A stretch of DNA of 64,000 nucleotides from Streptomyces sp. NA04227. GTDB lineage: Bacteria > Actinomycetota > Actinomycetes > Streptomycetales > Streptomycetaceae. The notes beneath the pieces were generated by a model. The model did not search any database, was not told the DNA's origin, and saw only the letters and a list, made by a program, of their open reading frames with translations. The translations under genes and the position numbers were made by a program. Location of the stretch: NCBI RefSeq assembly GCF_013364195.1, contig NZ_CP054918.1, positions 1 through 64,000 on the forward strand. Direction: 5' to 3'. Shown in pieces: positions 8,370-16,297 of the stretch (its first letter is position 1; every line of letters begins with the position of its first letter).

Positions 8370-8996
8370 ATGGAGATTGCCAACCGCACGCTGACGGCGG
8401 ACGTGATCGCGGCACTGAGGTACTGGCCTGGTGTCATCTGGGGAGGTCAGAAGAACCCTCCGGACCCGGTGGATCTCACGGTTCTGCCTCCCTTCTTCAA
8501 CGAGGTGTTGCAGGAACTTCCCTGGTGGAACCGCGACTGGAAGGTCCGGGATGTCGAGCCGGGGCGTCCCTTGGAGATCGAGAGCGATCACCACGGTCAC
8601 CCTTCAAGGTTCACGGAGGTGTCAGTGCCGGGCACGGTCGGTTCCAGCGGTGGTGAGAGCCTGCCTTTCGTCGCGAAGGTCGGGTTTGCGGGCGACCAAC
8701 TGATCCGATTCCAAGCCAAGATCGACGACGTGGTCCTCGGTCCTGCCGTTGCCCCTGCTGGGCGGATGGAGCCACATCCGTTCGCAAGCGTGCTCACCGG
8801 GTTGATGGACCTGCGCGAGATTCCGGTCAAGGCGATGGCAAGGGAAACCGCACGATCGATGTCCACCATCCACATGCTCCGCAGCGGCACGCATAACCCG
8901 GAGCCGCTTCTCACCCAGGAGATTGCCAAGGTTCTGGGCATGTCCGAAGCGGACATCAGAGTCATCGCTGGACTCGACGACGGCAGTACGCGGTAA
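8370..8996 (+). CDS. protein with C-terminal HTH (XRE-like) domain
   Basis: A 208-residue protein starting at ATG 8370, with GGGAGGG about ten bases upstream. The first 140 residues form an unrecognised domain (TADVIAALRYWPGVIWGG near the start). The last 65 residues read as a helix-turn-helix: MARETARSMSTIHMLRSG and then ITQ-like helices around EIAKVLGMSEADIRVIAGLD, as in XRE-type repressors. The unusual order, DNA-binding at the C-terminus behind a larger N-terminal domain, is worth noting. It is probably transcribed with the small gene 7919-8293. The target is unknown. Confidence 0.65.
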   Translation: MEIANRTLTADVIAALRYWPGVIWGGQKNPPDPVDLTVLPPFFNEVLQELPWWNRDWKVRDVEPGRPLEIESDHHGHPSRFTEVSVPGTVGSSGGESLPFVAKVGFAGDQLIRFQAKIDDVVLGPAVAPAGRMEPHPFASVLTGLMDLREIPVKAMARETARSMSTIHMLRSGTHNPEPLLTQEIAKVLGMSEADIRVIAGLDDGSTR

Positions 8997-9204
8997 CTGA
9001 CAGTCGACGGTGTCCCGATGCGGTGTTGGTGCTGTGGCTTTATCGAGCAGTAGTAATGGGCTCTGCCACAGATCCTGGGGAGCGGTCGCGGAGCGCCACC
9101 CCCGATGTTCGATTGCGATGGGTCAGGTTGCCGACGGCCAAGTAGCTCTCCACGTTCGACGGCTTGTGCGTCACGTCATTCCCCTGGCGAGGCAACGGAG
9201 ATCG

Positions 9205-10023
9205 TCAGGGTGTCCGAGGGGCGAGCAGGCGTCGCAGTGCCGTCGGTGTATGGCCCAGGTACTGGCGCATGGTCCTGGTCATGTGTGCCTGGTCGGCGAA
9301 GCCGAGGTCTGCGGCAAGGGCGCCGAGGCTGTTCTCGCCCTCCTCCAAGCGGTCGAGGGCGCGACCGATGCGGACGCGGTTGCGATAGCGGGTCACTGAC
9401 ACGCCCAGTTCGCGGCTGAAGGATCGGCTCAGGCGGTAGGGCGAGACGCCCAGCACTTCCGCGAGCGGGAGCAGTCCGCCCGAGGCCGGGTGGCCTTCGA
9501 TGATCGCCTGGCGGGCCGCTGCGACGAGAGCCGCTTCGTTTCCAGGGGCTTGCGCGCTGAGCGGTGTGGACCCGGAAACGACTTGGCCTACAGCGGCGGC
9601 GAGCAGGCTGAGCAATTCTTCCGCCAGCGCGTAGTCGACGTCTCCGGTCCGGGCGGTCGCCAGGAGCCTGCGATGGGCGAGGTCGAGGCGGGCATGAACA
9701 TGCACGCTCTGTGTGGCCAGGCGCGCGACGTCGCCGGCCATGACGTGCCAGAGCGTCGGCGTCAGGCTGATGGATGTGCAGTCATCGCCTCCGGCCGGAT
9801 GGGCGAAGTGCTCTTCCTCGCCCGGCGCACCGACGTAGGCCATTGTCGAGTCGATGTCGGCGTCGGCTCCGGCCGCGCGCCTGCGGAACCGGCCACGGCG
9901 CACGAGCACCACCCGGTAGTCCTCACGTACTTCGGCCTCCGACCAGCGTGCATGGTCGTCCTGGCATGTCACAGCCGTGATGCTGAAGTCGGGTCGGGTA
10001 GCGAGAGTGGTGGCCGAGAGCAC
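9205..10023 (-). CDS. AraC-family transcriptional regulator
   Basis: A 272-residue regulator starting at GTG 10023. The N-terminal 150 residues form a cupin-like sensor (VVLVRRGRFRRRAAG, AYVGAPGEEEHFAHP). The C-terminal hundred residues are the paired AraC helix-turn-helix: LAEVLGVSPYRLSRSFSREL is the first motif, and ALAADLGFADQAHMTRTMRQ the second, followed by GHTPTALRR. It is divergent from the VOC/SRPBCC pair that begins at 10211, so it may control those genes, responding to a small hydrophobic or polar ligand. There is a 187-bp intergenic region for both promoters. Confidence 0.85.
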   Translation of the reverse strand: MLSATTLATRPDFSITAVTCQDDHARWSEAEVREDYRVVLVRRGRFRRRAAGADADIDSTMAYVGAPGEEEHFAHPAGGDDCTSISLTPTLWHVMAGDVARLATQSVHVHARLDLAHRRLLATARTGDVDYALAEELLSLLAAAVGQVVSGSTPLSAQAPGNEAALVAAARQAIIEGHPASGGLLPLAEVLGVSPYRLSRSFSRELGVSVTRYRNRVRIGRALDRLEEGENSLGALAADLGFADQAHMTRTMRQYLGHTPTALRRLLAPRTP

Positions 10024-10210
10024 CCTTGAACGCTACGTCGAGGGTCTGACAATCACCCGCGCAAGGATGTTCAAGACGGGGACCTACTGCCGCGAGCAGG
10101 CTGGTCGACGTGCCCCGGCCCCGCAGGCCGGCCCAGTGCACCTGGCTGCGTCGTCGGCACCGGCGGGGCACGTCACACGTCACCAGCACCCATACGAAGG
10201 GGTCATTGGC

Positions 10211-10573
10211 ATGCCCGCTCTCGCGGAGTTCACCGCGGTCGTGATCGACTGCGCCGATCCGGCGATACTCGCCGAGTTCTACAGGAAGGCCACCGGCTGG
10301 GAAATCACCTACAGCGACCAGGACTTCGCCTCCCTGGGCAATGGCGGTCCGATGCAGATCGCCTTCCAGCGCATTGAGGGCTACCGGGCGCCGGGCTGGC
10401 CCGACGCGCGCAAGCACGCGCACCTCGACCTCACCGTTACCGACCTGGAGAGCGCCGCCAAGGAGCTGCTCGCCCTCGGAGCGGCGAAGCCCGAGCTCCA
10501 GCCCGGCGAGGGCAAGTGGGTGGTGCTCACCGATCCCGAGGGGCACCCGTTCTGCCTCACCACGGGCGACTGA
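10211..10573 (+). CDS. VOC (glyoxalase/bleomycin-resistance) family protein
   Basis: A 120-residue protein made of two beta-alpha-beta-beta-beta units. The first runs FTAVVIDCADPAILAEFYRK; the second starts HAHLDLTVTDLESAAKELLA and ends VVLTDPEGHPFCL, the typical metal-edge Glu/His region. Such proteins are small dioxygenases, isomerases or drug-binding proteins; the substrate cannot be read from sequence. It is followed after 27 bp by an SRPBCC gene and is divergent from an AraC regulator, suggesting a small regulated unit for handling a hydrophobic compound. Confidence 0.85.
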   Translation: MPALAEFTAVVIDCADPAILAEFYRKATGWEITYSDQDFASLGNGGPMQIAFQRIEGYRAPGWPDARKHAHLDLTVTDLESAAKELLALGAAKPELQPGEGKWVVLTDPEGHPFCLTTGD

Positions 10574-10600
10574 CCACCCGGCAGACAGGAGGGACCCCAC

Positions 10601-11017
10601 ATGGCTTACATCCACAAGGAATTCCTGATCGAGAGCGCCCCCGACAACGTCTGGGCGGCAGTCCGCGACGTCAGCGAGATACACCGGCGCCTGGCACCCG
10701 GCTTCGTCACAGACACGCATCTCAAGGCGGATACCAGAGTCGTGACCTTCGCCAACGGCGTCGTGGTGCACGAGCTTCTCGTCGACATCGACGACGAAGC
10801 CCGCCGGGTCGCTTATGCGGTGGTCGGCGGGTCACTGGCCCCCAAGCGCCACCACGCGTCGATGCAGGTTCTCGCGGACGGCAAGGAACACAGTCGGTTC
10901 GTCTGGATCATTGATGTGACACCGGACGACCTCGCAGGCCCTATCGCCGAGATGGTCGACCAGGGAGCACGCGTGATCAAGCGGACGCTGGAGACCCAAG
11001 CCATGCCGGACAACTGA
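10601..11017 (+). CDS. SRPBCC (START-like) family protein
   Basis: A 138-residue protein with an ACAGGAGGG ribosome-binding site just upstream. It begins MAYIHKEFLIESAPDNVWAA, the typical first strand and helix of polyketide-cyclase/SRPBCC folds, and ends in a long amphipathic helix (GPIAEMVDQGARVIKRTLE). This fold makes a deep hydrophobic cavity for ligand binding or catalysis. It is co-oriented with, and 27 bp after, the VOC gene, so the two are probably one transcript. Confidence 0.83.
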   Translation: MAYIHKEFLIESAPDNVWAAVRDVSEIHRRLAPGFVTDTHLKADTRVVTFANGVVVHELLVDIDDEARRVAYAVVGGSLAPKRHHASMQVLADGKEHSRFVWIIDVTPDDLAGPIAEMVDQGARVIKRTLETQAMPDN

Positions 11018-11229
11018 CCGAGCGGCCTGGAAGTGCGGCGCGGCTCCGGCAGGGGCCCGGCCCCGATGGAGCCGCGTCCGCCTGTTCCCGTGGGGAAGCT
11101 CGTGAACTTCTCCCAGGGGAATACCGCGACCCTTCACACGGGTTCGTGTGAGACCGCGTACGCCTCGCCGTCAGAAGCGTGAGGGTGACACTCCGTCAGG
11201 ACTCTGACACTCTCCGCCTTGGTCGGCTG

Positions 11230-11735
11230 TGGCCGGTGACAGTGATGGTCATGCAGGCCGATGCATCGTTCTGGGACTCTCTCGTGGTCGACGGGATCGA
11301 CGACGTGGACGTCGAGGCGGTGACCTTTGCCTTCGGCACGGTCGATGCGCGCGCTTCACTACTCGGTTCAACCACATCCTGGAGCGCGTCGGGCTCGGGC
11401 TGGCTGGACGGGCTGGCGCCCGGCTGGCAGCCCAACTGGGCTTCGACGCAGGGCGGATGACCATGCTGCGCAGGGTTATGGCGCTGCCTGATTCGCAGTT
11501 CAGCACACCGCACGTGAAGGGCCTGGATGACTTCGCGATCCGTCGGGGCCAAACCTGTTCCACCGTCTTGACGTGCCGAGAAATCCACCATGTAGTCGAT
11601 GTGCTCCCGACACGCGAAGCGGGGCCGCTGGCCACGTGGCTGACCACCCACCCAGGCGTGGAGATCATCTGCCGAGATCGGGCGGGCGCCTACGCCGAGG
11701 GGCCCGACTCGGCGCTCCGGACGCGTGCTGGTCAT
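11230..11735 (+). pseudogene. ISL3-family transposase remnant
   Basis: The piece RFNHILERVGLGLAGRAGAR near 11365, then MTMLRRVMALPDSQFSTP, VKGLDDFAIRRGQ and HPGVEIICRDRAGAYAEG, is the central part of an ISL3 transposase, including the first catalytic Asp in GLDDFA. The zinc-finger N-terminus appears only as a short piece in another frame, and the C-terminal half with the rest of the DDE triad is absent. It is joined directly to an IS21 fragment. Confidence 0.8.
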
Positions 11736-11742
11736 GCCGCGG

Positions 11743-11895
11743 ATGTGGAAGCTCGAGCTGTACGCGGCGATCCGGCGTGACGATCGCGACGGCATGTCGA
11801 TGCGGGAGCTTGAGCGCAGGCATGGCGTGACGTGGCGGACGGTGCGGAAGGCGTTGGACTCGTCCTGGCCGGAACCGCGCAAGAAGCTGCCGCCG
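11743..11895 (+). pseudogene. IS21-family IstA N-terminal remnant
   Basis: MWKLELYAAIRRDDRDGMSM, then RELERRHGVTWRTVRKALDS and WPEPRKKLPP, is the N-terminal helix-turn-helix of a Streptomyces IS21 IstA transposase. It stops abruptly at KKLPP where the next fragment (Tn3) begins. The integrase core and IstB are not present in the window. Confidence 0.78.
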
Positions 11896-12082
11896 TTACA
11901 TGGACGCTGCCCTCACCCAGCTCCGCGCCGACGGCTGCGAGGTCCGCGACGAGGCCGTCGCCCGGCTTCTCCCGTTCGTCCGCCACCACATCGACATGCT
12001 GGGCCGGTACTCCTTCCAGCTCCCCGACCTTCCCGGCGGAATACGGCCGTTGCGCGACAAGCACGCCACCGACGACGAGTGA
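11896..12082 (+). pseudogene. Tn3-family transposase C-terminal remnant
   Basis: A short frame, YMDAALTQLRADGCEVRDEA followed by VARL.PFVRHHIDMLGRYSF and LPGGIRPLRD, corresponds to the extreme C-terminus of actinobacterial Tn3 transposases. It is fused to the IS21 fragment without a spacer, so three unrelated elements are compressed into 850 bp. No terminal inverted repeats were recognised around them. Confidence 0.75.
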
Positions 12083-12201
12083 CCGCGGCCGGCCGGGGGG
12101 CCCGTCGGCTTACGCTCAACGGCTACCGCACGCCCTCCACCAGCCGACCAGCCCGAACCCCGCTAAACGATCACTTCGAAGTCAAGGCGGTGGATCTGGG
12201 C

Positions 12202-13890
12202 TCAGAACACCGTTCCGTTGGCGCGCTGGCCGGGCGAGCGGGACAGCGAGCTGATGGTGTTGTGCTTGACCCAGCCGCCGGTCGCCGAGCCGTCAGGGCT
12301 TCGGTTGAGGGACACCCCGTCGGAGTTCGCCTGGCTTGAGGTGTAGCTCATCGACTGGACCGTCGCTCCGGCCGAATTCCGCAGGATCACCTGGTCACCG
12401 CTGTTGGACAGGTTGAGGTCGCCGCTGCTGGCCGCCACCGCCACGATGCCACCGGGGATCGAGGAGCCCGCGCCGAAGACGGTGATCGCCTTGCCGGGCT
12501 GCAGCGTCGTACCGGGCGCGAACGTGTGGCGCACTGCCGACCCGTCCGAGACGGTCCAGCCGGCGATGCTGGTTGCCGTGCCACCGGTGTTCACCATCTC
12601 GATGGCCTCGCCGGCGGTGCTGCTGCCCGGTTCGTTGGCCAGCACCTCGTTGATGATGACATTCGCGGGTCCGCCGCCGGTGGTGACGGTGACATTCCGG
12701 GTCGTGGTGTGGGTGGCCCCGCCGTTGTCCGTCACGGTCAGCGAGACCGGGTAGGTTCCGGCCGATGCGTAGGTCACGGTCGGGTTCGTCGCTGTCGAGG
12801 TCTGGCCGTTGCCGAAGTCCCAGCCGCGGCTCACGATGGTGCCGTCGGAGTCGGTGCTGCCATCGGTGAAGGTGCAGTTGAGAGCAGTGCAGGAGTACGT
12901 GTACGAGGCCGTGGGCTGCTGGTTCGCGCCGCCGCCACCGCCGATGGCGAAGTCGTAGCGAGCCAGCACCGGGTAGTGGTCGCTGGTCGTCGTCGCGTAG
13001 TTCGGGACATAAGCCTGGGGCTGGAAGGCGGTCGCCGAGCCGGCGACGTACTTCGCCTGCACCTCGTTGGTGGTGAGCTGGTGGTCGATGAAGTCCGGGT
13101 AGCCCGCCGTCGACGACACGCCCTCCAGCGACAGGGCCCGCGTCGGGAACGTGTAGCGCGCCGCGTCGTTCACGAAGTTGGCGTAGGGCGAAGGCTTCTC
13201 GGGTGTGATGGAGGTGTCGACATCGTCGTTCCAGTCACCGATGACGAAGACATCCTGGGTGGGGTAGGTCGTGTCGAGGTAGGACTTGAGGGCCTGCGAC
13301 GCGGGGTTGCGCAGGTTCCACGCATCCTGGGTGGCCCCGGACTTCGCGTGCAGGACGATGAAGACGAGGTCACGGGTGACACCGTCGAACGTGCCGCGCA
13401 ACGTGAACTCCACCGGCGGGCGGCCGGCGAAGTTGCTGTTCTGGCCGGTCAGGATGACCTTCGCGCTCACCAGGGTGGCCATGCTGGAGCGCCAGACGAG
13501 GGCGACCTTCTGCTCGGTGTTGCCGAAGTCCGAGTAGTATTGTGCACCGTTCGTCACGATCGGGTCGTTGGCCACGACCCCGGTGTACCCGGGCATGCCC
13601 GCAACGAGTGTGTCGAACTCCGAGGTGCCGACGACCTCGGAGAGGCCCCACACATCCATGTCGGCGCCCGCCATGACGTCGCGGACGTTCTGCTGCTGAA
13701 GCGTCTCGTTGGTCGGGCCGAAGTCCGGCGCACCGAACCACTCGACGTTCCAGTTGCCGACATCGAGCTGTGTCGGCGATCCCTGCGACGGAACCGAGGC
13801 GGCCGCATTCGCCGCGGGGGCGGTGGTGAGCATGGCCAGCGTCACGGCGGCGACCAGGACCCCTATGAGCGCGCGGAGTCTGAGTTTCAT
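12202..13890 (-). CDS. secreted endonuclease/exonuclease/phosphatase-family nuclease with PKD and lamin-tail domains
   Basis: A 562-residue exported enzyme. The start at ATG 13890 gives a signal peptide (MKLRLRALIGVLVAAVTLAM, cleavage after ANAA). Residues 40-320 form an EEP nuclease domain: VGNWNVEWFG at the start, DVWGLSEV with the metal Glu, VFIVLHAKSG, FVIGDWNDD with the Asp-x-Asn pair, and TTSDHYPVLARY with the catalytic Asp-His near the end. A PKD beta-sandwich follows (CTFTDGSTDSDG, then YPVSLTVTDNGG). The last 140 residues are a lamin-tail domain (VIINEVLANEPG, SIAGWTVSDG). It probably degrades extracellular DNA for nutrient recycling. No strong ribosome-binding site is visible. Confidence 0.9.
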   Translation of the reverse strand: MKLRLRALIGVLVAAVTLAMLTTAPAANAAASVPSQGSPTQLDVGNWNVEWFGAPDFGPTNETLQQQNVRDVMAGADMDVWGLSEVVGTSEFDTLVAGMPGYTGVVANDPIVTNGAQYYSDFGNTEQKVALVWRSSMATLVSAKVILTGQNSNFAGRPPVEFTLRGTFDGVTRDLVFIVLHAKSGATQDAWNLRNPASQALKSYLDTTYPTQDVFVIGDWNDDVDTSITPEKPSPYANFVNDAARYTFPTRALSLEGVSSTAGYPDFIDHQLTTNEVQAKYVAGSATAFQPQAYVPNYATTTSDHYPVLARYDFAIGGGGGANQQPTASYTYSCTALNCTFTDGSTDSDGTIVSRGWDFGNGQTSTATNPTVTYASAGTYPVSLTVTDNGGATHTTTRNVTVTTGGGPANVIINEVLANEPGSSTAGEAIEMVNTGGTATSIAGWTVSDGSAVRHTFAPGTTLQPGKAITVFGAGSSIPGGIVAVAASSGDLNLSNSGDQVILRNSAGATVQSMSYTSSQANSDGVSLNRSPDGSATGGWVKHNTISSLSRSPGQRANGTVF

Positions 13891-14318
13891 CGACAAGAGA
13901 ACCCTTCCGAGTTGGCGTGCGGGGCTGGCCCGCAACCATGCTGTCGGCGGGCCGAGGGAAGTGTCCCGGCCCGGCCCTCGGGCGTACATCGCGCATGCTG
14001 CGAACGTGCAGCCACGCGTGGGTGAACATTCGACTGCCGGACCGATCGACCGGGTCGATCGACTGCCGGCCCCAGTGCGCGAGGACTTCCTCGACTGCGA
14101 AGTCGCAAGGCCCTGCCGCCGAGGACTGCGCCTGGCGGCTGCTACGCCCTCGCGGCCCGCAGCCCGTGCTCCGCGCCCAGCCACGGCTTGACCCACGTCC
14201 CGCCAGTGACAACAGGGCTCAGCAGCCCGCGTCGCCAGGCGCGAGCAGGCTCGTCAGCTCCGAGGTCGCTTCCGGGGACGGCTTGAAGTGGCGGCGGACG
14301 TTCTCCTGCTCTGTGCCG

Positions 14319-14482
14319 GGACTTCGCCACTGGGTCATCGCCCGCTGCAGTGTCAGCCGGCCCGAAGAGATCTCCTACTACACGGCCTACTGTCCCGCCC
14401 AGACCACCCTGGACCAGCTGATCTCCATTGCGGGCAGCCGGTGGTCTGTTGAGGAGTGTTTCCAGAGCGCGAAGCCGGAGTG
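14319..14482 (+). pseudogene. IS701-type transposase remnant
   Basis: [20 protein letters not shown], then YCPAQTTLDQLISIAGSRW and SVEECFQSAKPE, matches the part of IS701 transposases around the catalytic Glu (W-x-IEECFQ-AK). A stop follows at once and nothing earlier in the family is recognisable upstream. The stretch 13891-14318 next to it shows no gene. Confidence 0.72.
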
Positions 14483-14591
14483 AGGCCTGGCTGCGGGCAC
14501 CAGGAGAGTGCCGAGCAAGCGGGCAGCACGTCGGACGCTGCCTGAGATAAAGCCCGTGGCGGTGTGGCAGTGGCTCCGGCATCATCCCCGT

Positions 14592-15221
14592 GTGATGGTC
14601 ATGCAACCCGTTCTGGAGATCTGCGCTGTAGACGACTTCACGCTCTGGCCGGTTGGGGAGTACGAGTCGTACGGCTACCTCGTGCTGAACGGGGACCTGA
14701 CTCCGGCGGAGGTCGGCACAGCGGTGATGCGGATCGCCAACTGCAACGACTTCGAGCCGGAGGAGGAGCACGGGCGGTGCCCGAGCGACCCGCTCGGCGC
14801 GTTCCTGCACGGGCTGCTCACCATGCCCGATCTGTTCGCCGCCGGTGGGTTCCGGGTGATCGACAGCGCCACCGGCACCGTCTACGTCGAGCCGGGCTGC
14901 TGCAACGGCCTGGAGACCTGGCGGGACTGGCTGGAGGTGCTCGACGGCACCGGCTGCTCCTACTTCGGCCACGACCCGTCCTCGGCGGCCGAACGTGTCG
15001 GCGACAGCGTCCGGCTGACTCTGGATGCCTACGCGAAAGACGGCAGTCCGGTGATCGAGCTGCCGGTGGACCAGGTACGCACTCTTGTCTCCGGTGCCCA
15101 GCAGGACTTGCGAAACTTCCTCGGCCTCGCCTCAACCTGGGCCGAGCAACACCTGCCGGCGCACGCCGCCGCCGTCACCGCCGCCTTGGCCCGGGCAATG
15201 GACCTGGGTCCCGCACAATGA
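14592..15221 (+). CDS. hypothetical protein
   Basis: A protein of about 209 residues, starting at GTG 14592, ATG 14595 or ATG 14601 (no ribosome-binding site decides). It begins with QPVLEICAVDDFTLWPVGEY and is acidic throughout, with PGCCNGLETWRDWLEVLDG in the middle and a helical tail (TWAEQHLPAHAAAVTAALAR). It has no signal peptide, membrane segment or catalytic motif that I recognise. Codon bias is strongly Streptomyces-like. Its stop overlaps the start of the next, broken reading frame (ATGA). Confidence 0.68.
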   Translation: MMVMQPVLEICAVDDFTLWPVGEYESYGYLVLNGDLTPAEVGTAVMRIANCNDFEPEEEHGRCPSDPLGAFLHGLLTMPDLFAAGGFRVIDSATGTVYVEPGCCNGLETWRDWLEVLDGTGCSYFGHDPSSAAERVGDSVRLTLDAYAKDGSPVIELPVDQVRTLVSGAQQDLRNFLGLASTWAEQHLPAHAAAVTAALARAMDLGPAQ

Positions 15222-15615
15222 CCAGCTTCCTGACCAGCCGGGCGCGCGTGCACGACGCCCGGTTCCCCCTCCGCCGCCGGCACAGCGCGCTGCGGACCTG
15301 CATCACCCTGTGCTGTGGCTCGCGCGAGCGGAGGAGTACGTGACGCTGCGCCGGGCGGAGAAGCGGGCCGGGCGGCGGGCTGTCCCCAACCCGTGACCGT
15401 GGTGGCTGAGGAGCAGGTGGGAGGGCCCGGACCGCGCCTGGTACGAGGACCCGTTTCGCCACCCGTGGCTGCGGCTGTCCGAGTACGTACGGCGACAGAA
15501 CGCGATTTTTGACGGCGCCGAACTCTCTGGATGCCCGGCCTGCGGGGACGAGGGGCCGCTGGAGCTGAACTCGACCGGGCGCGGCTGGGTCGAGTTGTGC
15601 CGTGGGTGTGCGTGG
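15218..15615 (+). pseudogene. broken gene for a zinc-ribbon protein
   Basis: The frame opens with an ATGA overlap to the previous gene (MTSFLTSRARVHDARF), then shifts near 15300 into WLARAEEYVTLRRAEKRAGR. That frame meets a TGA at 15394-15396 and continues in the same frame as WEGPDRAWYEDPFRHPWLRL. It ends with CPACG and CRGC, a CxxC...CxxC zinc ribbon. The TGA could be a single change from CGA. The 3' end runs into antisense of an FAH-family fragment, so the gene is also truncated. The function of the intact form is not recognised. Confidence 0.55.
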
Positions 15616-15619
15616 GCGC

Positions 15620-15910
15620 CGGGGGCGCCGGTGTTGAGTACGTCCCCGGGCTCCAGGACCGCGTACTGGCTGAGGTAGTGGACCAAGTGAGCGACGGCGA
15701 AGACCACGTTCTTTGTCGTGCCGTTGTGCCGGGGTGAGCCGTTCACGCTGAGCCGCAGGCCGAGCGGCTGCGGATCGGGCACCTCGTCGGCGGTTATGAG
15801 CCAGGGGCCGAGCGGGTTGAGGTCTCGCAGGACTTGCGCAGGTCCCACTGCGGTGACAGTTCGAGCTGGAAGGCACGCTCGGAGACGTCGTGGCTCACCG
15901 CGACCCCGCG
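15620..15910 (-). pseudogene. fumarylacetoacetate hydrolase-family remnant
   Basis: On the minus strand, SHDVSERAFQLELSPQWDLR lies in one frame. After a shift, DLNPLGPWLITADEVPDPQP, LGLRLSVNG, AHLVHYLSQYAVLEPGDVL and NTGAPGA follow, which is the conserved C-terminal catalytic half of FAH-family hydrolases. The family N-terminus is missing and the match stops right where the zinc-ribbon fragment on the other strand begins, marking a rearrangement junction. Confidence 0.78.
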
Positions 15911-16297
15911 ATGACGGCGGTGGGAACCGATCACTTCACTCGGCGTCTTTCCAGCATGCCGACATTCCCGCTCAGCCTGCTCGTTCACGGCCTTGCGCAC
16001 AGCTCCGGAGCCACTGGACGACCGGCGATGCCCTTGCTGTCTGCTGGTCGTCCAGAGTTTCATGGTCGCTCCCGAGGGGCGCTGACCCGTCGAGCCCGGG
16101 GTCGGTCGACCGTCGCGCCACCTGCGATCAGGGGGCTCGCATGCGTCGCTCCGCCCGTATGTTCCAATTTACGCTGGCCGCCGTCGGCGCCCGCCGTTCG
16201 CTGGTGAATGCCCTGCACAAGAGTGGCCCACCCACACAACACTGAAAAATCGGCCAGGTAATTGATATCGATAGCATCGCGGACAACCTCGCGAATA
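15911..16297. other. intergenic, no gene seen
   Basis: Nearly 390 bp between the FAH remnant and the PAP2 gene. A lower-GC patch near 16220-16290 (CACAACACTGAAAAATCGGC and following) probably contains the promoter of the PAP2 gene. Confidence 0.4.

Noticed and set aside
12526..14025. 499-codon plus-strand frame antisense to the secreted nuclease
   Set aside because: Mirror of a strongly supported gene with signal peptide, EEP, PKD and lamin-tail motifs on the other strand.
15218..15343. Stand-alone leader-peptide-like ORF (MTSFLTSRARVHDARF)
   Set aside because: Better explained as the first part of the broken zinc-ribbon gene, since it overlaps the upstream stop and leads by one shift into the continuing frame.
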